Both the position numbers and the translations under genes were made by a program. Below, in pieces: positions 1 to 17,850 of a stretch of DNA of 64,000 nt. The notes beneath the pieces are model-generated. The model saw only the letters and a program-made list of their open reading frames with translations, was not told the DNA's origin and did not search any database. The DNA is from Lingula anatina (lineage: Eukaryota > Brachiopoda > Lingulata > Lingulida > Lingulidae): positions 124,001 to 188,000 of the forward strand of contig NW_019775860.1 in the NCBI RefSeq assembly GCF_001039355.2. The letters are read 5' to 3'. How positions within the stretch are numbered: the stretch's first letter is position 1; each line of letters opens with the position of its first letter.

Positions 1-83
1 CTAAATGCACTGCATTAAACAGATAATAAAATATGCAACCGGGGTATCACCATTAAAAAAAAATTCATGTATAAACCCTCCAT
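1..83 (-). other. ZC3H12 3'UTR, cut by the window edge
   Basis: Immediately follows the ZC3H12 stop codon on the minus strand. No AATAAA is seen on that strand here, so the transcript end lies outside the window. Confidence 0.6.
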
Positions 84-7914
<7,831 letters not shown>

Positions 7915-8430
7915 GTAACAGTCAATCACATAGTCTTCCAAAACACTGTTGGAGAATTCATCTGTATTTGTCAAATGTGAACTAGTAACCAATATTCACT
8001 ATTTTCTTTAAATAATTGTTTATGCTTCATAAAGCGTCTGTAGAGATTCAAATTTCTTTTTTTTTTCTGAATTCCCTTTCTGTCTGGTACAAAATGTAAT
8101 ATTCCAATGGGCTGGAAAAAAAGGAAAGTTCATAAGTCCAAATGCATACATGCTTACATAATGAAAGGTGGTAATGATTCTTTGGCTGCAATCTAGCACA
8201 TGCAAAACATTTCTCTGTGGTATTTGCATGTCTTTACATCCCACTTAACAATGGGAAATTGTCTAAATTTTATGCATTTTTTCACCAGATATGGATAAAT
8301 GAGTGTGCCAAACTGCAAAAAACAATTGAGAGCAAAGATGATGGTTTGGTATAAAGCTGTACAGTTAAACAAAAAATGTTAAACTTGCATTTATGAGCTG
8401 TGTAAGATTATCCAGGATAAAGTATAGTTT

Positions 8431-8673
8431 GACCCCATTCCCATAAACACCATCAACCTATGTAAATCGATCCAACTGTGCTGGGACTCTCGCTGAGTGC
8501 AAACAGCTTAACAGAATGATATGCCTCCTCTTGTTTTCAATGTACTCTTTAAATCACCAGCTTTTCTGTGTTCTAGGAGGTGTGTTATTCAGTTAAGCTA
8601 ACTGCAACCAGCAAGAGTCCATGCAGAGTTGGATCGATCTACGTAGTCCGATGGTGTCTATGTGAATGGGGTC
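8431..8673. mobile_element. MITE-like inverted-repeat element, family A copy 1
   Basis: Ends are inverted repeats: GACCCCATTCCCATAAACAC on the left, matching the reverse complement of the right end (GTGTCTATGTGAATGGGGTC) with two mismatches. An internal inverted pair also exists (CGATCCAACT... and ...AGTTGGATCG). No coding capacity. Related copies lie at 39629-39887 and 47375-47570. Confidence 0.75.
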
Positions 8674-8977
8674 TTAGATTTAAGCATGAGATAAAAATAA
8701 CAAAGTCATGACTGAATGAAGAAAAGCTCAAATTAATAGCATGCTTTTCGTGACTTCAGAAGAAAAATTCATGATCAGTGAAAATAAATAGGCAGACTGC
8801 AAATGTGACAAGTGTACTTTCTTTTACAGATAAGTAAGTGTTAAATAAGTGTACTGTTTAGTATGATATGATATGATATCCCATTGCTTTTGTAAGCTGC
8901 ACATCATACTACATCACGTGAACATGTTTCATTTAGCAGCATACAACATGCGATTCCTTGTTTGTATGCACACTAGT

Positions 8978-9046
8978 AACAGAAAAAAACTTGACACAAG
9001 CAAAGCAATTTTAACAGAAAAAAACTTGACACAAGCAAAGCAATTT
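8978..9046. repeat. 35-bp direct tandem duplication
   Basis: Two near-perfect copies of a 35-bp unit beginning AACAGAAAAAAACTTGACAC, in non-coding sequence. Confidence 0.85.
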
Positions 9047-9081
9047 AGAAATTTAAGTTTTGTTATTTATCAAATACAGTT

Positions 9082-9249
9082 CAGGGGCGGATTTAGGCCG
9101 TCTTCTGGGTCTTCCGGAAGACGGTCAGATTTTCAAGTTTACGTTGACAGGTATCTATTTTTTTCTGTTGGAAGACGGTCAAAATTCAAGGATGGATCAA
9201 CAAAGATAATTTGGAAGACTGTCAGAAAATAGCTCTGGATCCGCCCCTG
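9082..9249. mobile_element. MITE-like inverted-repeat element, family B copy 1
   Basis: About 168 bp with terminal inverted repeats CAGGGGCGGATTTAG and, reversed, CAGGGGCGGATCCAG. Flanked by a possible 5-bp target duplication CAGTT (9077-9081 and 9250-9254). Inside is a repeated GGAAGAC/GTCTTCC motif. A second copy in opposite orientation is at 10264-10443. Confidence 0.8.
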
Positions 9250-10263
9250 CAGTTTGTGTTGTAACAAATGGAAATGTTTGAATAACCACAAATAATCTAT
9301 GAGGCTATCTCTTAAAAAAATTATTATATTTTAAACAAAATAAAAAAAGAATATTTGAAAAAAAATTAAGTCCACAATATGAAATACAGTGGAAACAGAC
9401 ATTTTGGAATGCATTTTATGTTTTAACTTTTTAGACAACTTTGTTAAAAACTGTTGTAAACTTGTCACCCCCCGAGCTCTTTCATAATTTTCTGAAAAAA
9501 AAATAAGCATGAATCCCTTCAATTAAGTGTGGTTCAATAACCAGTGAGGAGACTACTGTATGGTGGATTTAATCAACTTGCAAGGGTAATTTACAGGTTG
9601 TATTATATATATTTGTGCATCAGCAATCATATTCATTGTGTACTGTGCATCTCTTATTCTGCCAAATCAAGGTTACCTCAGTTCTTTTGTATAGCGTTCT
9701 ACTTACACAGATCATGCACATATTATTAACAATAGTATAACACCCAGGTGATAACAAAGGGAAACAATACAAAATATGTGTAGAATATGCATAAATGCAT
9801 AGAGTTGACAACCATGACGAAAGAATGACACCACCATTGTCAGCCTTTCCAGTATACTTAATTGAACCCTAATTCAGTCTGAAGTGTTATAAAAAAATCT
9901 GTGCCCGTTATGTTACAATGCACATTTTTATATACTAAACATCAACAAACAGAGAATCTCCTTTAATCACTGATTTTATCAAAACTGACACCATTCATAA
10001 CAGAGAAAAGTATGAAATAGAAAATATACCTCATAATATACAGCCTTGCCATTTACACATTACGTGTCAGTCAACCGGTGAGGTCACTGTCACAGCTACA
10101 ATGATACAAAGATTTCTATACCTATTAGTATATGAATAAGGAAATGGGCTGTGAAACTCCATCCATGATGAAACTATAGTGCATTCAGTGTTATCAGCTT
10201 AATTGTCAGACATTGCCTCTTTTCAAGAGTGAAAGAGCTTCCAAAATGGAACAGGTACGATAG

Positions 10264-10443
10264 CAGGGGCAGATCCAGAGATGTTTTCTGACAGTCTTCC
10301 AAATTATTTTTGTTGATCCATCCTTCATTTTTGACCGTTTTCCAAGAGAAAAAAATTAGATACCCGTCGATGTAAACTTGAAAATCTGACAGTCTTCCGC
10401 AGTCTTCCGGAAGACTCAGAAGACAGCTTCAATCCACCCCTAA
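10264..10443. mobile_element. MITE-like inverted-repeat element, family B copy 2 (inverted)
   Basis: Begins CAGGGGCAGATCCAGAG and ends TTCAATCCACCCCTA, the same termini as the copy at 9082 but in reverse order. The interior matches that copy when reverse-complemented. It is more diverged at its ends. Confidence 0.75.
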
Positions 10444-11042
10444 TTACCCCCTTGCTGGTGGAGGAGATGGGTTTATCTGAACTCTCCCTAAGTGATCTAA
10501 CCATCACCAATGGCTTGTTATATTACATGTGACTTTTATGCAAGCCACGATTTCAATCCCAAATATCGACCTCAAGGTCCAAATCACATATCATTTTACA
10601 AATGGAACTGTTTGGGAATCAATTTAAAATATGGACTGGGCTTCCAGTTCCTAATCTGAGTTGCACTCTACCCCTGTATACTATACCACACAAGGACACT
10701 GTACTTTGTAGATTTCAACATCTACAAATGTTCATATTTTTCAACATCTACTGTATAAATGTTCATATTAAGTCATTTGAAAAAATCTGACCATATAAAC
10801 AGTAAGATAGTGGCTTACATGGATATCAAACCAGGTATATCACAAAATCACACCTATGTCTCCTTCAAAACAGTATGTAAATGGATACGTTACTGGAAAA
10901 CTAAGCTCAACAACGGACTTTCGACAAAGACCTTTCATTGGATACCAACAAGGAAGTTCTGTTATAAAATTCGTTCCTCTTTAAATATGAAAAACTCGTG
11001 TAATCTACCAAAAAACTGACAAACCTAAGGTATCTTACCTTT

Positions 11043-11137
11043 TCTTCCTTTAGTTGCAATGATGAGTGACCCAATAAATCATCGGTGGCTTGGTCAGAAA
11101 AATCACCGCTAAATATCCTGATTCCTGTATGATTCAC
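11043..11137 (-). other. Candidate 5' (untranslated) exon of ZC3H12
   Basis: A strong donor, GAAAAG|GTAAGATACC, ends at 11043 on the minus strand, about 600 bp from the eIF1A start and pointing toward ZC3H12. The preceding open frame has no ATG and its phase does not fit the first coding exon. If used, it is more likely untranslated. Transcript data would settle it. Confidence 0.3.
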
Positions 11138-11725
11138 TGCGACCTACATGTAATCCTGCCAACCCACACCTACTAGGGCCGTTTGAACACCTTGTTTAGC
11201 ATTTCTGAACTTCTTCATAATAGTTAACCGTTCGTGCGTACAAAGGGTACCTTTCCTCTGATAATGTCATGGCCTCGTTGCCTCACCATGATCAATGTTG
11301 CGAAAAAAAGTCATCAATATGAAATATTTAATCATCATATTTACCCATTTTGTTTGACCTGACCCTGTTTAATCTCATCTAACACATTCCAGGCCCTCGG
11401 CGCCAAGTTGTGCTTGGTATAATTTATTTGGTTTGACAGTAAAATTCCTTATTTTGTGCAACAGAAAACATGCATAGAGTTATACGAGTTTTTTTAAGAA
11501 TCTTATATAAGATACTCCAATTTCTGATGTTTTTTTGTTTTTATCCAATATTTAAACATGATCAAATGCACCAGATAAGACGGAAGTCTTCCCACAATTC
11601 TCTATCATGTTGTCGCATGCGTGTTAGAGACTAGAGCACATATGGACTGACAGAGAATTTTACCATTCTGTTGACGTATTTGGTTGAATATTTCATTTGA
11701 AGAAGTTCGTTTTCAATTTTAGATC
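11138..11725. promoter_or_regulatory. Putative divergent promoter region, eIF1A (+) / ZC3H12 (-)
   Basis: Intergenic stretch just 5' of eIF1A. It contains a CGCATGCG palindrome (11614-11621) like the core of an NRF-1 site, and GGAAGT (11582-11587) like an ETS site. Both are common in housekeeping promoters of animals. No TATA box is obvious. The role is inferred from position and these short motifs only. Confidence 0.35.
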
Positions 11726-11741
11726 ATGCCAAAGAATAAAG
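11726..11741 (+). CDS. EIF1A: eIF1A coding exon 1
   Basis: ATGCCAAAGAATAAAG then GTAAGA. Encodes MPKNK and one base of Gly6. The start is fixed by the conserved N-terminus. Confidence 0.97.
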
Positions 11742-14700
11742 GTAAGACTGTCATATGTTGAGGGGTCGCTTATTTCCTTTAATAATTTACATGATGTTGG
11801 TGAAACGAACTTACTTTTTCATTGAATGACCCGATATTATTTTGTTGTGGAAATTACGTTGTGCAATGTAAATTTTATTAACCTGCTAGACCAAGAATGT
11901 TCAACGACAGCGTGATGATGAAAGTGCAGGGGTTTGGTTACTTTGAAGTTTACTTTCCGTTAATGTTATCAAACTGATAAAAAGGTAATTTAAATCAGTT
12001 GGAAATTGCAAGAGATGGTTTCTTTTGTGTTTTATATTCTTCTAATACATATATATAGATCTATATATAACCAGTTATGTTTACTATTTAAATTCTATAC
12101 CCCCAAATCTTTAACAGATAGCTTGATTAATTGTTTATGTTCAACACTTTGTGGAAAAGGTCGAATTTTTATATTGTTTCTCACTCTCATTTTGTTGAAT
12201 TTTTCTTTGGCACAAGGTTTACTTTCACTAGGTATATCAGAAAAATTTTCAAACTGATCAGAAAATTATAATACTTATATCATCTGAAAGGTAATGCAAA
12301 AACCGGATGAAATAATTTGGAATTTTTTTAATATTCCTAAAAGCAACAAAGATATTGAAGTTTTTTAACTGCAAAAATCCACCAAAAGTGTCCACACTCT
12401 TCAGCTAAAAACCTGTAACTACTGACCAGCGGTGATCACTCAACTGTAGCTGTGCTCAAATTGCTTGTGACCAATTAGGGCAATTATGGCTGTATGTTAA
12501 TCTAATGACCCGGAAACAAACCCAAATTGGCGACCGCACAAGCACATGGCTGGGATGGATTCCGTGTAGATCATGTACTATAAATATTGCGCATCAAATA
12601 AACTATACTTCGCATGGTTTAGTTTTCATGATTTTTCTACATAATATTGCAAATTTCACAAACTTAATTGGCTATAAATTTCAAAATGCGGAAACCAGTA
12701 CTTCCCTGACATTTTTGAGCATTTTGTCGAGGCAAAACTTCAAACACCCTGAACTGAAACTTCTCAAAGACTGCAACGTGACCGGATTTTACTCATTGAT
12801 TTACAGCTTATTTAGTTTATGCCTTGTATTAGTTTTTTTACGCGGCGCTAAAAGAGAGATTTAAAAAAGGGGTTCCATAGGTGAACTGTCAGCAGGCCGA
12901 CTTCAGTTTTACACTTCACTGCCCCTGGAGAGTTACGACTGTAGCGCCCCTAGCGGATTGTGATATACCTACTTTCACTGAAAGATGGGCTATCTCACAC
13001 AATAACTGACACCTAATGTAAAAATAAGTAGACACTTTAAATTTCATTGTCTTTAATATTTACTACACAATAAGCATATTTAATTTGTACCACTGATATA
13101 TTTCAATTATTTAAAGTTTTTTATATATAATTAAGCAAAGGGAAGTTAGTCAACAGTGTGGTATATTGATCTAAACTATGTCACATCTTGCATAAGTATG
13201 ATGCCATACACCACTCGCCATGGGTAAGACATGCCTTGCTGATCTTTGTAAAGATCATCTAACAAAAAATAAATAAATAAATAAAATAGATAAATAAATA
13301 ATAATAAATAAATTTTATTACCCGCCCTTAACACATAACTGACGTCACATATCCTAGGAGCTTGTTATTTACCATTTCTTTCCAAATCCCTGAAAAAGGA
13401 CTAGGGATCGAAAGCTTGGATAGGATATTGCATGTTTTTAATAAATTGTCATAGATGCATTATTATCATAACTTATTTCTTTCTTAAAGATCTCTGTATG
13501 GTGATTTTATAAGAACCTTCAAAGAATTTTTTATCATTGTATTATTGGAATATGGGCACCAGATTGTGTTAGACCAAATTAAAAAAAACTGGAATGAATT
13601 AATATCTATCAAGTTCTTCAGAGCTGTGGCTCTTTGAGTCTCAAATATCTTTACAAATAATAATCATTGAACCAGAATTCTTTTATTTGGTTTAATTTGA
13701 TGAAAAAATTGGTGAAAAAAAAAAGATAAATTTAGTGGCAAACCAGGCGTGCATGCAAGACGACTTACGTCGAAGCAGAGTCACATGTCCAAAGGAAATC
13801 ATTCAAAATGGTCTGTTATAAATTACCTAGCAAAAGGGTTAGAATGCACTTTGATCTCGGGTCAACTAATAGTGCCCGTTCATGTGACCAATAGTATCCT
13901 TGTGCAAAACACAAAGAATATTTTTTTAATATAGTAACCGGCAAATAAGTCAGCAATTCAACAAGAGGTATAATAATGAGTAAAAGGTAAGCAGTCTCCG
14001 TTTCTTCCCATATCAGTATTAAACATCATGGCGATCTTTCTTTTCTTATTTCTTAGGAAAGGGAGGTAAAAACAGGAGGAGAGGAAAAAATGAGAATGAA
14101 AATGAAAAAAGGGAGTTGGTGTTCAAGGAAGATGGACAAGGTAATAAGGAGTTCTGATAATTACATGTTGCTGAATGGTAAATAATAATATTTTAGCAAT
14201 TTAGGGTGATTTAAAAGTCAAACTTTCAGAAAATAGATTCTTAATATTTTAGATTCTTGTTATGTCAGAGTTATAGCCATGATTAACAAGACATGGTCCT
14301 ATTTGTTCTCATAAATGTTTTGACTCAAAATGTATAAAAATAGTTTGTCAGATTAATAGCATTGTGCCATTCCCTTACACTGCATTGGTGTCTCAATTTC
14401 AGTGAAATAAGTATCATATTTGTTTGTGTTAAATACACTCTGCTGTTGTCCATGCTCTGTGCTTCATAGTTCTGTCAGGTTTATTTGACAATTTTTAAGA
14501 CTTGTCTCACAGTTCAATTTCCAGTTGTTAACTGCATAAATGCATTGAAATTTTGATACCAAATTCAGTGCAACAAAAGTAAAGTTTATTTAATAGCTTA
14601 TTAAAACCGGGGAAAAAGGAGAGCTGTTTGGTCATGCATGATTTGTTCGAAGGATTGAACATCTGATACAGATGCCTGATTAAAAACTTTTTCATTAAAA

Positions 14701-16987
14701 GCTGGACACAGAATAATGTATCCTTTATTTGAAGAAGAATTATTGAATTAATAAAAAATGAATTATATTTAATTTTAGAAACCCTAATAAAATGTTTTCA
14801 CAAATGTGTTCGTAAGATTCTGTTGGAGTCTGTTGAGACTGATTGTGTTGAAGGTGCTTAGTGCTCACCTAACACATTTCATTTTCAGAATATGCCCAAG
14901 TCACAAAGATGCTTGGGAATGGAAGGTTAGAAGCCTTGTGCTTTGATGGTGTAAAAAGACTTTGCCATATTCGTGGAAAACTGAGGAAAAAGGTACTTTA
15001 TTTTGTTATTTATCTATTTGTTTGTTCATTTGCGTAAAATGGTAGTGGCTTACTTTGTATGTATTGAATTTGGCAAAATTTACAAGATTTGATGTAGTAT
15101 TTGAAATTGTCTGTGTGATTTGTCAATTTTTCCCGCTTGAGGAAAGAGATTGTTTTGTAAAATAGCAAAAGGGGGTGGGGGAGGGGTGTTAACCCTTGCC
15201 ACTACCACCACCCAAACACCCCCGAGTCTGCCAATATTTTAGCTTGTTTATTTTTTTGTGGAATTTTACAATATTTTCACCATAATATCAGTTTACAAAG
15301 CTTTAGATTGATTTGACAACATTTATCTAGTGTGTTTATGCAAATAATAAAGATATTTGAAATTTTCTCATAGGTGTGGATCAATGGTGGTGATATTATT
15401 CTTCTTGGACTTCGAGATTACCAAGATGGAAAAGCAGATGTAATTCTAAAATACACACCAGACGAGGCCAGAAACTTGAAAGCATATGGAGAACTACCAG
15501 AAACAGGTATTTATAAGCTTTCCCCTAGCTAAGAACATGGATATATTGACACACGCAACCATAACAAATAAATATTTATCTTTAAATATTATGTCTGTGT
15601 AGTATAGAAAATAAAGTACCTAAAAACATACGGGGAATTCTTATTTTATTTTAAAAAATACTGAAAAATATCTATATAATTTGGATGAATTATACAGACA
15701 CTACAGGAAATGCTCAAACTGGAAAATGATTGATTTCTGTTGAGGGGTGGGGGGGGGGGGGAAGATACGTTGGTTTTCTTTAGTAATGTGGGCAGTGTTT
15801 GATTCAGTTTGTCTTGGGTGCTTTAATTTGCTCTTAGTATTACTGAAGTATATGTTATTTCCTCCAATTTGTCAAACACAACTTGACATTTGTATCCTTA
15901 CGTAATTTGTGCTGTTTGATGTTAGTTTTGAGTTTTCTCTACATGTGGTCTTGGCTATCCCACATTCTGCATTACTGTCACTGCCACCATGGTTAATCAT
16001 TTTATACTACGGAAAGCGCCAAATGCCGAGTTCCGCTTTCAGTGGTCTTTCAATAATTTTGAAAAGCAACTTCTTCATGCAGAGACTTTGAGTGCATAGT
16101 TTTTTAAAAGTAACATTGATAACCCACTGTTTTAATGGTATATATCTGCTTGTGCTATTTATTTGAACCATATACAACATCACAAATAAATTGCAACCCA
16201 GTTGATTGTCTTAAGTGATAAAATGTTTCTTTGCTTTCAGCTAAAATCAATGATACTGGACTAGAAGATGATTATGATGAAACCATCATGTTTGACGATT
16301 GTGATGATGATGATGAAATTGACGATGTAAGTTTTTCCAAACCTCATCTTGCTTTTACATACAATTTTCTGTATGCATATGTCAGTTAATTAACCTATTA
16401 GCTGGTAAGTATTTTCATAGGCCTGATAATTTGTTTTAATTGTGTTAAGATGGTTTGGTTTTTGTTTCTTGTAAAAAAAAATTATATATGTCTCTTGCCT
16501 CAGGTAACTGGTATTTAACTGTGAAAATGTACCAAGAAAAATCTACAGAATTTTTGATTTGTAACATTCCTGCTCTAATGAGGATGTTAGATGTACAACA
16601 TCACGGCCCCAGGTTGTCTGGACCTTTAGTTCCTGTTTATCTAAACTTATGAGATTGCACTGATTACGCTAGGCCATTTATCTTTAATGTTCTTTCTTAA
16701 CTGACTGGCTTAGAAACAGCAGGAAGCAACCAAAGATCTTCTTTTTGAAATGGAGTGTTAAGGTGTTTAGCAGGGATGAAAATGATTCCTCTTAACTGTT
16801 GTTTTCCTATTTGTTTTGTACTTCAGTTTTGAGTACTCTGAGTTATGTAATTGTGACAGTCAGATGATTTCACAAGTGTTATTCTTAATTCTGACTAAAA
16901 CAACTTACTGCTTTGTACTTTTTTGAAAAGAATATTCATAATCTACATTGCAAACAGTTAACAAAATTTTGTTTATTCCAGATCTGA
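11726..16987 (+). CDS. EIF1A: Translation initiation factor eIF1A, six coding exons
   Basis: Joined exons: 11726-11741, 14057-14140, 14889-14992, 15374-15506, 16241-16326, 16982-16987 (429 nt, 142 residues plus TGA; human is 144). The protein starts [20 protein letters not shown], the basic N-terminal tail, followed by the OB fold with [15 protein letters not shown] and [16 protein letters not shown], a helical LKAYGELPE segment, and an acidic C-terminal tail ending EIDDI. It binds the 40S subunit A site, promotes scanning and start-codon selection with eIF1, and its last residues contact eIF5B at subunit joining. Every splice site is GT-AG and all phases agree. Identity is close to certain. 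The gene is divergent from ZC3H12 and convergent with the LDLa precursor gene. Confidence 0.98.
14057..14140 (+). CDS. EIF1A: eIF1A coding exon 2
   Basis: Acceptor TTTCTTAG, donor CAAG|GTAATA. Encodes the basic N-terminal tail ([17 protein letters not shown]) and the first OB-fold strand ([10 protein letters not shown]). Confidence 0.97.
14889..14992 (+). CDS. EIF1A: eIF1A coding exon 3
   Basis: Acceptor CATTTTCAG, donor AAAAAG|GTACTT. Encodes [20 protein letters not shown] and [14 protein letters not shown], central OB-fold strands with the RNA-binding basic face. Confidence 0.97.
15374..15506 (+). CDS. EIF1A: eIF1A coding exon 4
   Basis: Acceptor TTTCTCATAG, donor ACAG|GTATTT. Encodes [20 protein letters not shown] and the helical segment [14 protein letters not shown]. 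Confidence 0.97.
16241..16326 (+). CDS. EIF1A: eIF1A coding exon 5 (acidic tail)
   Basis: Acceptor TTTGCTTTCAG, donor GACGAT|GTAAGT. Encodes the acidic C-terminal tail, with a run of Asp codons, up to EIDD. Confidence 0.95.
16982..16987 (+). CDS. EIF1A: eIF1A coding exon 6: final Ile codon and stop
   Basis: Acceptor TTTATTCCAG followed directly by ATC TGA. This restores the conserved terminal EIDDI. Without this splice the frame would read into intron 5 and lose the terminal Ile. The rest of this exon is 3'UTR. Confidence 0.85.
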   Translation: M

Positions 16988-17850
16988 AAATACACAGAAA
17001 AATAAAACAGCATATTGATATAGACAGCAATAGTCTTCCATTCATTTGGACAATTTCTAGGAAGACATACAAGCTCCAAATCATCTCTTGCATTATGAAA
17101 GGAAGGCCTATGGGAAAAGGGAAGTTAATATCATTAACTATTGAAGAAAACTATTATTAGCAAAAACCTCGTACATTAATCTGATATTTATCACCTCAAC
17201 TTTTGAAGAAGAAAGTGCCGTTTGTTTGCGTAATGCATTTTTATTTTTAAACTTCCTCAAGTCCGTGGTGGGTGCTGCAGCACTTGGCCTCCACAACCAA
17301 TGGATCCAGACTTGTTATCAGGATTCACATGGAGTGTTTGGATATTTCTAGCTTTCACTCGGCCGTCTTGTCTAGTTTGTATCATGTTCAAGTCTCTGAC
17401 AAGCTTTAGCCGCAGGATGACTTGGAAAGGAATAGAAACACTGCAGGGATTATCTTAAAAGCAGAGTGAAAGTTAGAAATAGAATATTTATGCCTATCAT
17501 TTGTATTGCTGTATCTATTTTCATGCTAATGAAATGTGAAACATTGCTTTTTTTTAGATAGTCAGTGTCATGTTTCAAATAATTTCAAATAAAAAGATAT
17601 AAAACAAAAAATAAAAGATAAAGTAAAAACCAGAATAAACAAATAAGATGTAAATGGTCACTTTTGATTTTCATGTTTCACAATGTTTTAAGATATATAC
17701 AATATGGTTAGTATAAATTGTGAATGACCATATTTTTCAAGTTGCCGTGAAGCAAGAATGAAATTTGTCCACAGGTTATGTGATTTTTGGCTTTTGAAAT
17801 TAAGAGAAATAAAACTTTTTATAAATAAAGTTGTTTCCTGTAGCTGTTTC
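16988..17850 (+). other. Probable eIF1A 3'UTR with a candidate polyadenylation signal
   Basis: No coding frame follows the eIF1A stop. AATAAA at 17824-17829 is a candidate poly(A) signal, giving a 3'UTR of roughly 850 bp. Earlier AATAAA matches (for example near 17000 and 17810) are alternatives. Confidence 0.45.

Larger units (their letters stand above)
7993..11042. other. 5' flank or first intron of ZC3H12 carrying inverted-repeat elements
   Basis: No supported coding exon. Contains three inverted-repeat elements (8431-8673, 9082-9249, 10264-10443), a 35-bp tandem duplication at 8978-9046, and AT-rich sequence. It is probably the long 5' intron of ZC3H12 if the candidate 5' exon ending at 11043 is real. 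Confidence 0.5.

Noticed and set aside
11043-11137. Protein-coding first exon for ZC3H12
   Set aside because: The frame has no ATG and its phase-0 end does not fit the next exon. Kept only as a possible untranslated exon.
13262-13318. AAATAAAT array as a structured repeat
   Set aside because: A simple AT-rich microsatellite with no spacers or conserved unit. Not a CRISPR-type array.
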